From JBEKHT01 sp049511715 (GTDB taxonomy: Bacteria; Chloroflexota; Anaerolineae; Anaerolineales; RBG-16-64-43): a stretch of DNA of 64,000 nucleotides. This document shows, one piece after another, positions 9,259-17,323 of the stretch (positions are counted from its first letter, which is position 1; each line of letters begins with the position of its first letter). The notes beneath the pieces are model-generated. The model saw nothing but the letters and a program-made list of their open reading frames with translations. It was not told where the DNA came from and searched no databases. The stretch covers positions 62,001-126,000 of the forward strand of contig JBEKXU010000004.1 in NCBI GenBank assembly GCA_049511715.1. The letters are read 5' to 3'. The position numbers were made by a program, and so were the translations under genes.

Positions 9259-10464
9259 TCAGGCCGCCGCCACTTTGGCCGCCTTCAAGCGGCTCGAGCA
9301 GAAATCCTCCACACCTTGGACCGCCTTGGAGAACTCCCCCACCGTGTAGATCGTCGCCGGGTGGGTGTTGAACTGATCCAGTGCCAAGCCATTGGGCTCA
9401 TAGGCCTGCATGGTATAGGGCATCTGGTAGATCTTCTCCAGGGTCGATTCGGGAATCGGATCCTCAATGGCCCCCTCGCGAAATTCCAGCTGATCCCCCA
9501 GGGCGAACATCGGCTCGAGGGCATAGGGTGGCAGGGTGTAAACAATGTCGCCCCCCGCCAGTTCCTGGATATCCCAGAAGCGCTGCTTGCCATTGACCAG
9601 CGGCCCAGGCCGCACCGAGCACAGCAGCATCTTGCTGGGGTAGGCACCTTCCTTGAGCAGCTGGTAGGCGCGCTTGAAGACCCCGAGGCCGAACCATCGC
9701 CGGTCGGCCTCGGTCCAGTTGACATGATAGTAGGCGGCCTGCTCCCAGATCACCTCGCGCTCGGTGAGCCGCCCCAGCATGTGAGTGATCACCGCCCGCC
9801 AGCGGGAAAGGTCGACCTTGTTCTTCTTGGCTTCCTCCACGCCCTCCTGCGCCGCGCGGGCCACCGCCATGATCTGGGGCAGGGTGAAGCAGGTAGTCAC
9901 GTTGGTAGAGATGGCCTTGGACGTCAGGTACTTGACTACTTCAGGGCCCTGCTGGCTGGCCGGGACCTTGATCATCACGTTCGGGGAGATCGCGTGCAAC
10001 TCGTCCGCTTGGGTCCGCATCTGGTCCACCTCGGTGAACAGGCGCGGATCCAATTGCCCCGAGATCCACCCAAACCGCCCCGCGGAGGCCTCGAAGATGG
10101 GCGACAGCATCTCGGCTCCGCGGCGAATCGCTTCTTTATATGTAATCCACCACAGCTCCTTCAGCGTGATCCCCGGCGTGGAACGGATCTTGTCGTCCAC
10201 CCACTTCTCCCAAAAGCTTGGATCGGACTTGATGGCGGCCAGCGAGAGCGGAGGGTTTGTCGTGCACCCGCGGATGACGCTGCGTGGCATGTCTTCCCAG
10301 AGGATCAGGCGCTTGAGCTGGGCCTCCAGCTCCTTCTTCTGGGCGGCCGGAGCCGCTTCGACCATCTTCTTCACCCACGAGTTGAAGATCAGGGGAGACG
10401 AGTCCCACCAGATCTCCATGTCGGGATTGGTGTTCTGCAGTCTTTCCACCACACTCTCAGACAT
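9259..10464 (-). CDS. Transaldolase-family protein, divergent and long
   Basis: The 401-residue protein has the transaldolase layout. TTNPPL at 68-73 corresponds to the family TxNPS motif. Then come GQLDPRL at 136-142 and SPNVMIKVPAS, with Lys166 as the expected Schiff-base residue. Classical enzymes transfer a dihydroxyacetone unit between sugar phosphates. This one is longer than the common 220- or 320-residue forms and carries additional Trp-rich insertions (about 85-110). It is encoded about 100 bases after the dehydrogenase-like flavoprotein, on the same strand. The start has GGAGGAAAAGG. Aldolase activity on a special substrate is possible. The link with amine catabolism is inferred only from gene order. 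Confidence 0.8.
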   Translation of the reverse strand: MSESVVERLQNTNPDMEIWWDSSPLIFNSWVKKMVEAAPAAQKKELEAQLKRLILWEDMPRSVIRGCTTNPPLSLAAIKSDPSFWEKWVDDKIRSTPGITLKELWWITYKEAIRRGAEMLSPIFEASAGRFGWISGQLDPRLFTEVDQMRTQADELHAISPNVMIKVPASQQGPEVVKYLTSKAISTNVTTCFTLPQIMAVARAAQEGVEEAKKNKVDLSRWRAVITHMLGRLTEREVIWEQAAYYHVNWTEADRRWFGLGVFKRAYQLLKEGAYPSKMLLCSVRPGPLVNGKQRFWDIQELAGGDIVYTLPPYALEPMFALGDQLEFREGAIEDPIPESTLEKIYQMPYTMQAYEPNGLALDQFNTHPATIYTVGEFSKAVQGVEDFCSSRLKAAKVAAA

Positions 10465-10563
10465 TTCCTTTTCCTCCTACGCTTTTCCTTACCCCTCCGG
10501 AAGAGGGTGGTTGTCCGCCCAATTCTCCCGGCACATCAGAACCCGCGAGAATCTTACTACTTG

Positions 10564-12999
10564 CTACGCCCGAATTCGCTCCCCTTTGGGGTCCCAAAGG
10601 GGCTCGCGTTCCACCCGGGCTTTCAGCCACTCTCCGAACAATTCCACCTCCAGGTCCGTACCCGCCTTGGCCAGTTCCGCGGGGAGGTAGCCGTAGGCGA
10701 TGCTCCTGCCCACCGAGTATCCGTAGCCACCCGAGGTGATCCAACCCACCACCTTGCCCTGGCTGCGAATCGGCTCATTGCCCAGGGCCACGGAGGCTGG
10801 ATCGGCGATCGTAAGGCAACACAGCTTTTGCCGGCCGCCCTCGGCCTTTTGCTTGACGAGCGCCTCCCTGCCCAGGAAGTCGCCCTTGTCCAGCTTGACT
10901 GCAAAGCCCAGACCCGCCTCGTAGGGCGTATAGTCCGGGTTGATGTCGGCCCCCCAATAGCGGTAGCCCTTCTCCAGGCGCAGGCTCTCAATGGCCCGGT
11001 ACCCGGCGGCAACGATGCCCTGGGGCTCGCCAGCTTTCCAGAGCGTATCCCACAGCCGGCGGCCATACTCCATGGGGCAGTAGAACTCCCAACCCAGTTC
11101 GCCGACGTAGGTTACCCGCAAGGCCAGCACCGGAACATCCCCTACCGCAATGCGCTTCGACGTCATGTAGGGGAAACCTTCATTGGAAACATCATCCTGG
11201 CAAACCGACTCCAGCACCTTCCGGGCTTTCGGACCCCACAGCCCGATGCACGCATAGGAAGAGGTGGCATCCTCCACCCACACCCCGCCCTGCTCCGGGA
11301 TGTGCAACTGGATCCATCCTAGGTCATGCTGGCCAAAGGCAGTTCCCGTCACGATGAGAAAGCGTTCCTCGGCAATGCGGCTGACGGTGAAGTCGCACTC
11401 AATCCCTCCGCGCGCATTGAGCATGGACGTGTACACGACGCTGCCGACCGGCTTATCCAAGTCGTTGTCGCACAGATACTGCAGCAGCTTAAGGGCCCCC
11501 GGCCCGCGCACTTCAATCTTGCTGAACGAACTCTCATCGAAGAGACCAACCCGCTCCCGGGTTCCCAGGTGCTCCACCTCGATCGCCGGAGACCAGAACA
11601 CGCGGGCCCAGCCCTTGGCCTCATAGCCACGCCTGGCCTGGCCTTCATACGAGCGGTACCAGTTGGGACGCTCCCAGCCGAACTTTTCGCCAAAGCTGGC
11701 CCCCAAGGCCCGTTGCGATTCGTACGCCGCGGAGAGACGCAGGTTGCGGACCGATTCGCGTTCCTCTCCCGGGTAATGGATGTCGTAGTACTTGCTGTAG
11801 GTCTCAATGGTCCGCGCCACGATGTAGTCGCGGCTGGCATAGTTGGGCCCGAAGCGGCGCACATCGAGGCGCCACGTGTCCCATTCGGGAGTCCCGTCAA
11901 TGATCCATTCGGCCATGGCCTTGCCGATCCCGCCCGCTCCCGCCAGGCCGTGAGCACAGAAAGCGCAGGCCACCCAGAAGCCCTTGACGGAGGTCGGGCC
12001 CAGCAGGAACTCGCCATCCGGGGTAAACCCCTCCGGCCCGTTCAGTAGCTGGACAATCTCCGCGCGTTCCACGGCGGGCACGCGAAGGATGGAGTTCTCC
12101 ATGAGCGGAGTAAACCGGTCCCAGTCGGGAGGAAGCAGCTTGAACTGAAAGTCGTCCGGGATGCCTTCCAGCCCGTACGGCTCGGGCTTGCGCTCGTAGC
12201 CGCCCGTCACCAGCCCCCCCACTTCCTCCCGCCAGTACACGAGCAGGTCAGGGTCGCGCAAGGTAGGGAAGTCGTGCTGCACGCCCTCGATCGGTTTGGT
12301 GATCAGATAGAGATGGGCCATGGGCACAATCGGCAGGGTGATCCCCACCATGCGCCCAATCTCTCCGCCCCACTGGCCGGCCGCATTGACCACAACCTCC
12401 GCCCGGATGGATCCTCGGGCGGTGATCACTTCATCCACCCGTCCATTCTTGAGGTGAATCCCCGTCACCTTGGTCTGGGTGAAGAAGCGCGCGCCCCGGT
12501 TCTTGGCGCCGGCCACCAAGGCCATGGTCAAACCAGTTGGATCAATCGACCCGTCCGTCGGCGTGTACACCGCTCCCAGCACTCCCTCCAGGTTGATCAA
12601 GGGAAAAAGCTTCTTGGCCTCGCTCGGCGTGATCAGTTCCAGAGGCATGCCAAAGGAGCGGGAGTAGCCCATCTGTCTTTTCAGCTCCTCCATGCGCTCC
12701 GGGGACGAAGCAAGCCGGATTCCTCCAACTTGGCGCCAGCCGGTATCCTGTCCGGTCTCCTGCTTGAGCCGCCCGTAGAGTTCGGCGCTGTACTTCATCA
12801 TGCGGGTGAGATTGAAATCGGAGCGCAACTGGCCCACCAGACCCGCCGAATGCCAGGTCGAGCCGCAGGTCAGCTCGCCTCGCTCGAGCACAACCACGTC
12901 CTTCCAGCCCATGAGGGTGAGGTGGTAGGCAATGCTGGCCCCCCCCACTCCCCCCCCAATGATCACGACACGGGCATGCGACGGGAGTTCAGAAGACAT
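10564..12999 (-). CDS. Dimethylglycine/sarcosine dehydrogenase-like flavoprotein with GcvT module (copy 1)
   Basis: The 811-residue protein begins with a Rossmann FAD site GGGVGG (15-20) and Glu39. GSTWHSAGL follows, in which His50 matches the histidine that carries covalent FAD in mammalian dimethylglycine dehydrogenase. A DAO-type catalytic domain runs to about 390, then an FAO_M linker, then GcvT and GcvT_C domains (FSKIEVRGPGAL onward). Family members oxidise N-methyl groups and pass the one-carbon unit to tetrahydrofolate as methylene-THF. ATG 12999 has AAGGAGG at good spacing, so I preferred it over the TTG six bases earlier. Possible substrates are dimethylglycine, sarcosine or N-methyl amino acids. 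Confidence 0.9.
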   Translation of the reverse strand: MSSELPSHARVVIIGGGVGGASIAYHLTLMGWKDVVVLERGELTCGSTWHSAGLVGQLRSDFNLTRMMKYSAELYGRLKQETGQDTGWRQVGGIRLASSPERMEELKRQMGYSRSFGMPLELITPSEAKKLFPLINLEGVLGAVYTPTDGSIDPTGLTMALVAGAKNRGARFFTQTKVTGIHLKNGRVDEVITARGSIRAEVVVNAAGQWGGEIGRMVGITLPIVPMAHLYLITKPIEGVQHDFPTLRDPDLLVYWREEVGGLVTGGYERKPEPYGLEGIPDDFQFKLLPPDWDRFTPLMENSILRVPAVERAEIVQLLNGPEGFTPDGEFLLGPTSVKGFWVACAFCAHGLAGAGGIGKAMAEWIIDGTPEWDTWRLDVRRFGPNYASRDYIVARTIETYSKYYDIHYPGEERESVRNLRLSAAYESQRALGASFGEKFGWERPNWYRSYEGQARRGYEAKGWARVFWSPAIEVEHLGTRERVGLFDESSFSKIEVRGPGALKLLQYLCDNDLDKPVGSVVYTSMLNARGGIECDFTVSRIAEERFLIVTGTAFGQHDLGWIQLHIPEQGGVWVEDATSSYACIGLWGPKARKVLESVCQDDVSNEGFPYMTSKRIAVGDVPVLALRVTYVGELGWEFYCPMEYGRRLWDTLWKAGEPQGIVAAGYRAIESLRLEKGYRYWGADINPDYTPYEAGLGFAVKLDKGDFLGREALVKQKAEGGRQKLCCLTIADPASVALGNEPIRSQGKVVGWITSGGYGYSVGRSIAYGYLPAELAKAGTDLEVELFGEWLKARVEREPLWDPKGERIRA

Positions 13000-13357
13000 C
13001 CCCAACCTCCTTGAGTCATGAGGTCCAGCAATGTTCCCTCAATGCTTGTTCCAATTGAGGCAAATGCTTGCGGGGCCGCCCCTCGAGGAGACGCACTTCC
13101 CTCGGCGCCGCTTTCGAACGCAGCGGCCGCTGGGCCGCCGAACCGATTGGTCCTCGCACTCCATCTCCCAGCGAACGGTGTCGGCCCCTCCGGCCTGAAG
13201 CACCTGCGATTCCCCATCCCCTCGATGCGAGCACCCTCTGCGATGACGCCCCTTCCACAGAGCTCGTCTTCGGATCCGCGCGATCCCTTGCCGGGCCGGC
13301 CCCAGGATACCTTGCTCCCAGGAGGGGACCCAGCTCCTCTCCGGCGGCTCCGTCCGC
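13000..13357. other. Intergenic region of 358 bases
   Basis: It lies between the CBS-domain gene and the dehydrogenase start. No gene is seen. A small GGCGG/CCGCC hairpin at 13343-13358 touches the CBS-gene stop but has no T-tract. It probably holds the leader of the dehydrogenase gene. Confidence 0.45.
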
Positions 13358-14164
13358 CTAGCGCTGCCAGGGCGAGCCGACCTGAGCCATCTCCTCGACA
13401 ATGTCGTAGGAGGAGATCACTCCCAGGGGGACGGTTTCGGTTTCCTGAGGATCGACCACGACCAGGCGATGATGATGGTGCTGGATCATCTTGTTGGCCG
13501 CATCGCGCAGGCTGGCATTCGAATGGATGGTGAGCATGGGGTGCATGGCCTCGCCCGCCGTGCGGTCGACTTGCTGGCTTTCACAAAAGACCAGCAGGTC
13601 CAGCCCGCTCACCACACCCAAGGGCCGTCCCAAAGAGTCCACCACGATCACCGAGCGGTAATGAGCGTCGGTCATGCCTCGCGCGACGGCATGGAGCGGG
13701 GCTTCTTCTCGGCAGATGAGCATGGAGCGGGACATGACATCGGCCACGCTGCGCCTTTCCAGACCGCGTTCGAGGACCATGCCCGCTACCAAATCGGAGG
13801 CGGAAAGCACTCCGACCAGCTGTCCGCCCTCCTCCACTACCAGATGGCTCACGCCCAGGCGCCGCATCACACCGGCCGCCTCGCAGGCCGAGAGCTCTGC
13901 CTTCACCCGATTGAGCGGTGTCGTCATCAGCTCTCCCGCTGTCATCTTGCGCATGGCCGCCAAGCTTTCGGAGTTGCTGGAAAGCCACTCGCCCGCCAGG
14001 AGATCGAAATCCGTCAAGATGCCGACCGGCGACCCCGTCCCGTCCGAGACCAGCAAGGCGTGGACGTGAAATTGACCGAGAAGCTGAGCCACTTCGCCCA
14101 AAGTGGCGTCCTTTGCGCACGTGATCAGCCCCCGATGCATGAGATCGCGAACGGTCTTATCCAT
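13358..14164 (-). CDS. Four-CBS-domain protein
   Basis: A 268-residue protein made only of two Bateman modules (four CBS repeats). Each repeat shows the pattern of an initial VxDLM or MT segment, a central ALLVxD or HLVVEE strand, and PxGIxTDxDLL or LVGVLSASDL. The third and fourth repeats end in PLGVVSGLDLL and PLGVISSYDI. CBS pairs bind adenosyl nucleotides and act as energy or ligand sensors. ATG 14164 has AGAGG six bases upstream. It is probably co-transcribed with the nucleotidyltransferase-like gene upstream (54 bases apart). The function is unknown. Confidence 0.85.
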   Translation of the reverse strand: MDKTVRDLMHRGLITCAKDATLGEVAQLLGQFHVHALLVSDGTGSPVGILTDFDLLAGEWLSSNSESLAAMRKMTAGELMTTPLNRVKAELSACEAAGVMRRLGVSHLVVEEGGQLVGVLSASDLVAGMVLERGLERRSVADVMSRSMLICREEAPLHAVARGMTDAHYRSVIVVDSLGRPLGVVSGLDLLVFCESQQVDRTAGEAMHPMLTIHSNASLRDAANKMIQHHHHRLVVVDPQETETVPLGVISSYDIVEEMAQVGSPWQR

Positions 14165-14218
14165 GGCGTCCTCTCCCCCCAAGGAGGTCTGGCCGCTGGA
14201 GCCAACGGCAGCCAGCGA

Positions 14219-15010
14219 CTACTCCACCTCATCCACGTCCTTGTACCACTTCACCCGGTCGCCCACCCGCGACCGCAACCTCCAGGCCATTGTCTTTGGC
14301 TCGGACTCAATAGCCGCCAGGGCTCTCTGCACCTGCGCAACAACCTGGCTCTTGTGCTCCGCCTCCAATTGGGCGCAGCCCGAGGCCAGCTGAGCGACCT
14401 TCTGCAGGTTCATGGTGACCGTTCGCCACAGACCCCAGTCGGAGGCGCACAGCCGGGAAATGTGGGCCATGTTGATGGTCTCGCTGTCGCTGGCGCCAAA
14501 GGGATGCTCCAGAACCAGCATGATCGTATCGATGATGTCTTTCTCGTTGATACGGAATATTTGCATTTTCTCGAGGAACATTTCCGCCAGTGGAATCGTC
14601 GGGCGGTCGATGTCGAGTCGGCCTGCCCAGGAGATGACGTGGCTGAAATCCAGGCGATCGTAAAACACATCGACGTGCAGGCCCAGTCTCGGATTGTCGA
14701 AGATGGCCCGGGCTCCTTCGGAAACCACGAAGACCTCGCGGTTGTCAGAGTATCCCAGTCCGGCCATCAAGGCTCGCACCCCAGCGGCCTCTCGGCCATA
14801 GGCCGCGAAATCGATATCAGTGTAGGCCCGACCCAGCTTCTCCTGAAGGTAGCCGTACTTTGGACAGTGGAGTTGAAACGCGAGGGACCCGAGCACCCGC
14901 ATGACGACGTGTGCCTCTTGCCCTGCCGCTATGATGCGCTGCAACTCGCTCTCAAAGCGAGCGCGATCCGTTGCGTCCTGCGGTGCCATGGCAAGCTGGC
15001 CACTAGTCAT
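14219..15010 (-). CDS. Nucleotidyltransferase-fold protein of unknown function
   Basis: The 263-residue protein contains GSLAF (41-45) followed by TDIDF (64-68). This matches the GS and DxD signature of minimal nucleotidyltransferases, with Asp65 and Asp67 as metal ligands. The remainder is alpha-helical with a conserved-looking HVDVFYDRL strand that could give the third acidic residue. Such proteins transfer a nucleotide to a protein, RNA or small molecule, and some are toxins. No antitoxin-like partner is next to it; the downstream neighbour is a CBS protein. ATG 15010 is preceded by GAGAGG, and an internal ATG at 14989 is possible. Confidence 0.65.
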   Translation of the reverse strand: MTSGQLAMAPQDATDRARFESELQRIIAAGQEAHVVMRVLGSLAFQLHCPKYGYLQEKLGRAYTDIDFAAYGREAAGVRALMAGLGYSDNREVFVVSEGARAIFDNPRLGLHVDVFYDRLDFSHVISWAGRLDIDRPTIPLAEMFLEKMQIFRINEKDIIDTIMLVLEHPFGASDSETINMAHISRLCASDWGLWRTVTMNLQKVAQLASGCAQLEAEHKSQVVAQVQRALAAIESEPKTMAWRLRSRVGDRVKWYKDVDEVE

Positions 15011-15051
15011 AGGCAGGGGCCTCTCTCCCGGTACCCGGCTCGAACGGGAAG

Positions 15052-15080
15052 ATTATACAATGGAGCGCAAAAGAGCGCAA
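15052..15080 (-). promoter_or_regulatory. Sigma70-type promoter for the nucleotidyltransferase/CBS unit
   Basis: On the minus strand TTGCGC (15080-15075) and TATAAT (15057-15052) are spaced by 17 bases, with a TG just before the -10 box. It lies about 45 bases upstream of the nucleotidyltransferase start. Confidence 0.6.
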
Positions 15081-15082
15081 AA
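15063..15082. repeat. Tandem 10-mer overlapping the promoter
   Basis: GAGCGCAAAA is repeated head to tail at 15063-15072 and 15073-15082, covering the -35 element and half the spacer of the minus-strand promoter. One-helical-turn spacing is compatible with a regulator binding site, possibly for the adjacent DeoR protein. Confidence 0.5.
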
Positions 15083-15365
15083 GGCTTCATCCCCGAGCAC
15101 CAAGCGTCGTTCCCCGGCCCCGGCCATGCTTGAACTTGGAAATAATCGCTGAGCCCCATGATCAAGAAGCAGAGGGGCGGGTACCTCAGATGCCTTCTCA
15201 AAGAGGAACAGGCCAAATACCCAGCCATTTGACACCCTGCCCATCCTCCGGCATAATCGAGGCTCTGGCCAAAGAGGTCAATAGAAACCCTCAAGATTCG
15301 CTCATAATCCGCCAATGATGTACACTTTCCGCTAGGGAGATACGCTCACTTGCTCCATTGCGGGG

Positions 15366-16247
15366 GTGGATGAAGTGACTGAAACCGAGCCGAGCCTCAT
15401 CCCGGCCCAACGGCGGAAACTGATCTCCGAGTACCTTCAAATCCACCAGGTCGCGCGCCTTTCGACCCTCTGCGACCTGTTGCGAGCCTCCGAAGCCACC
15501 GTCCGCCGCGACCTGGAATGGTTGGAGACGCAAGGCCTGCTGGAAAGAACTCACGGCGGGGCGACTCTCTCCCAGCGCCTGCCCCGCGAACCGGGCTATT
15601 TCCACAGTGCCCTGGCTCACCCGGACGAAAAAAGATGGATCGGGAAGGCGGCCGCCGCCCTAGTCGAAGAGGGCGATATGGTCTTCCTGAACAGCGGCAC
15701 CACGACGACCGAGGTCATCCGCAACCTTCGGGCGCGGCCGGATCTCTCCCATATCACCGTCATCACCAGCAATGTCACCGCGGCCAGCGAGGCACGCGAT
15801 GCCGCTTTCGAAATCCTACTGCTGGGTGGAACCTTTCGTCCCCAGTCCAATGCCACCGCAGGCCGCTTCGCCATTGGGGTGCTGGAGCAGGTGTACGCCA
15901 ACAAAGCTTTCATCGGGGTCGACGGCATCAGCTTGAAGTTCCACTGCACGACGCCCGCCAGCGCAGAGGCCGAGATTGCCAGCACGATGATCGAGCGCAC
16001 ACGGGGCTTGGTGTCCGTGGTTGCGGATCACAGCAAGTGGGGAGTGGTCTCCAACTTCGAGCTGGCGAAGATCGATCAGATCCAGGCTCTCATCGTCGAT
16101 GAGGGCCTGGGCCAGGAAGCCCGGGCCCAGCTGCAAGCTCGTGGGGTGACTCTCATCCTGGCCTGCCCCGAACCCGGGGCCGCGAGGGGGATACCCGCCA
16201 GGGAAGATCAGGAGAAGGCGCATGCCACAGTCCTCCAAGCAGGCTAA
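15366..16247 (+). CDS. DeoR/GlpR-family transcriptional regulator
   Basis: The protein has about 293 residues. An N-terminal DeoR-type winged helix spans about 13-70: QRRKLISEYL, then RASEATVRRDLEWLETQG as recognition helix and THGGA as wing. The DeoR C-terminal sensor domain follows, with the isomerase-like GTTTTEVIRNL and FIGVDGIS elements. Family members repress sugar or amine catabolic operons and sense phosphorylated metabolites. The frame opens at GTG 15366; GTG 15375 is an alternative, and neither has a strong ribosome site. It overlaps the metallophosphoesterase start by 26 bases. It probably controls this operon and perhaps the divergent one. Confidence 0.88.
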   Translation: MDEVTETEPSLIPAQRRKLISEYLQIHQVARLSTLCDLLRASEATVRRDLEWLETQGLLERTHGGATLSQRLPREPGYFHSALAHPDEKRWIGKAAAALVEEGDMVFLNSGTTTTEVIRNLRARPDLSHITVITSNVTAASEARDAAFEILLLGGTFRPQSNATAGRFAIGVLEQVYANKAFIGVDGISLKFHCTTPASAEAEIASTMIERTRGLVSVVADHSKWGVVSNFELAKIDQIQALIVDEGLGQEARAQLQARGVTLILACPEPGAARGIPAREDQEKAHATVLQAG

Positions 16248-17211
16248 GAAGTCAACCCGGCTGTTCTATGCGACCGATGTCCACGGGTCGGAGCGGACCT
16301 TCCGCAAGTTCCTCAACGCGGGGAAATTCTACGAGGCCAGCGTGCTGGTCATGGGCGGGGATATCATCGGCAAGATGACGATCCCCATCATCAAGGAAGG
16401 GAACGGATACCGCGCGACGTTACAGGGAACCGTGCAGCACCTCACAACAGAGGAGGAGCTCAAGAAGCTTCAGGAAAGAATCGGGACCCTGGGCTTTTAC
16501 TACAAGATCATGGAGGGAGATGAGTTCCGCGCGATCCAGGCGGACAAAGCCTCAGTGGATGCACTCTTCCACGACCTGGCCCGGCAGCGGCTCACCTCCT
16601 GGATCGAACTCGCGGACACCCGCCTCAAGGGAACGGGAATCAAGTGCTACATAACCGGCGGCAACGATGACTACCCCGACGTCCTGACGGCCTTGCAGGG
16701 CAATGCCGATGGCAGCGTGGTCGCCTGCGAGAGCAAAATCGTCTCTATTGACGGCACCCATTCCATGATGAGCATCGGGGCCAGCACTCCGACCCCCTGG
16801 AAGACCCCGCGGGAGATCCCGGACGAGGAGCTCGGGAAACTGATCGACGGTCTGGCCGCCCAAGTTTCGGATATGTCCCGCTGCATCTTCAACCTACATG
16901 ACCCGCCCGTGGATTCGACCCTCGACACGTGCCCCGAGCTTGATTGGAACACCGATCCGCCCGCCCCAATTGTCCGCGCGGGGCAGCAGGTCATGTACGG
17001 CGCCGGCAGCCACTCCGTCCGGCAAGCGATTGAGAAGTACCAGCCGATGATGGGCTTGCACGGGCACATTCACGAAGCGACGGGGGTGGTCAAGATCGGC
17101 AAAACCCTATGCGTCAACCCGGGGAGCGAATACGGAGAGGGGATTCTTCGTGGGCTGCTGGCCAACCTGGCGAATGGCAAGGTCGAAAGCTACCAGTTGA
17201 CCTCAGGCTGA
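16222..17211 (+). CDS. Calcineurin-like metallophosphoesterase (copy 2)
   Basis: The 329-residue paralogue of the protein at 3640-4581 shares the opening FYATDVHGSE (Asp19, His21), GGDIIGK (Asp47), GGNDD, NLHDPP and GHIH. All expected metal ligands are present. It would hydrolyse a phosphoester in the cytoplasm. The ATG lies within the end of the DeoR gene with GGAGAAGG upstream, so coupled translation is likely. The next gene is an APC permease, repeating the pairing seen in the left arm. The substrate is unknown. Confidence 0.88.
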   Translation: MPQSSKQAKKSTRLFYATDVHGSERTFRKFLNAGKFYEASVLVMGGDIIGKMTIPIIKEGNGYRATLQGTVQHLTTEEELKKLQERIGTLGFYYKIMEGDEFRAIQADKASVDALFHDLARQRLTSWIELADTRLKGTGIKCYITGGNDDYPDVLTALQGNADGSVVACESKIVSIDGTHSMMSIGASTPTPWKTPREIPDEELGKLIDGLAAQVSDMSRCIFNLHDPPVDSTLDTCPELDWNTDPPAPIVRAGQQVMYGAGSHSVRQAIEKYQPMMGLHGHIHEATGVVKIGKTLCVNPGSEYGEGILRGLLANLANGKVESYQLTSG

Positions 17212-17323
17212 GCCCGCGACGGTTGCCAGGAGGGGAGGGAGGTGCCTATCGGGAAGAAGGATTGCCTAGGGTGGATGCTCGGATTCGGGGCGTTCCGATT
17301 TCTAGTTCTTGGAGGTAGGTAAC

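Larger units (their letters stand above)
15011..15365. other. Divergent intergenic region of 355 bases
   Basis: It separates the minus-strand nucleotidyltransferase/CBS unit from the plus-strand DeoR operon, and no gene is seen. It holds the minus promoter at 15052-15080, an overlapping tandem repeat, and a CTTGCTCCATTG element at 15349-15360 just before the DeoR start. I could not place a convincing plus-strand promoter. Confidence 0.5.

Noticed and set aside
9316..11322. Long plus-strand open frame of 668 codons
   Set aside because: It runs antisense to the transaldolase and dehydrogenase genes, has no family motifs and is rich in Arg/Pro/His, a GC-driven shadow.
14219..15010. Toxin-antitoxin pair made of the nucleotidyltransferase-like and CBS genes
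   Set aside because: The CBS protein is not an antitoxin type, and both proteins are larger than typical pairs; gene order alone is not enough.
13469..15133. Plus-strand open frame of 554 codons
   Set aside because: It is antisense to the CBS and nucleotidyltransferase genes, where both real genes have clear motifs and ribosome sites.
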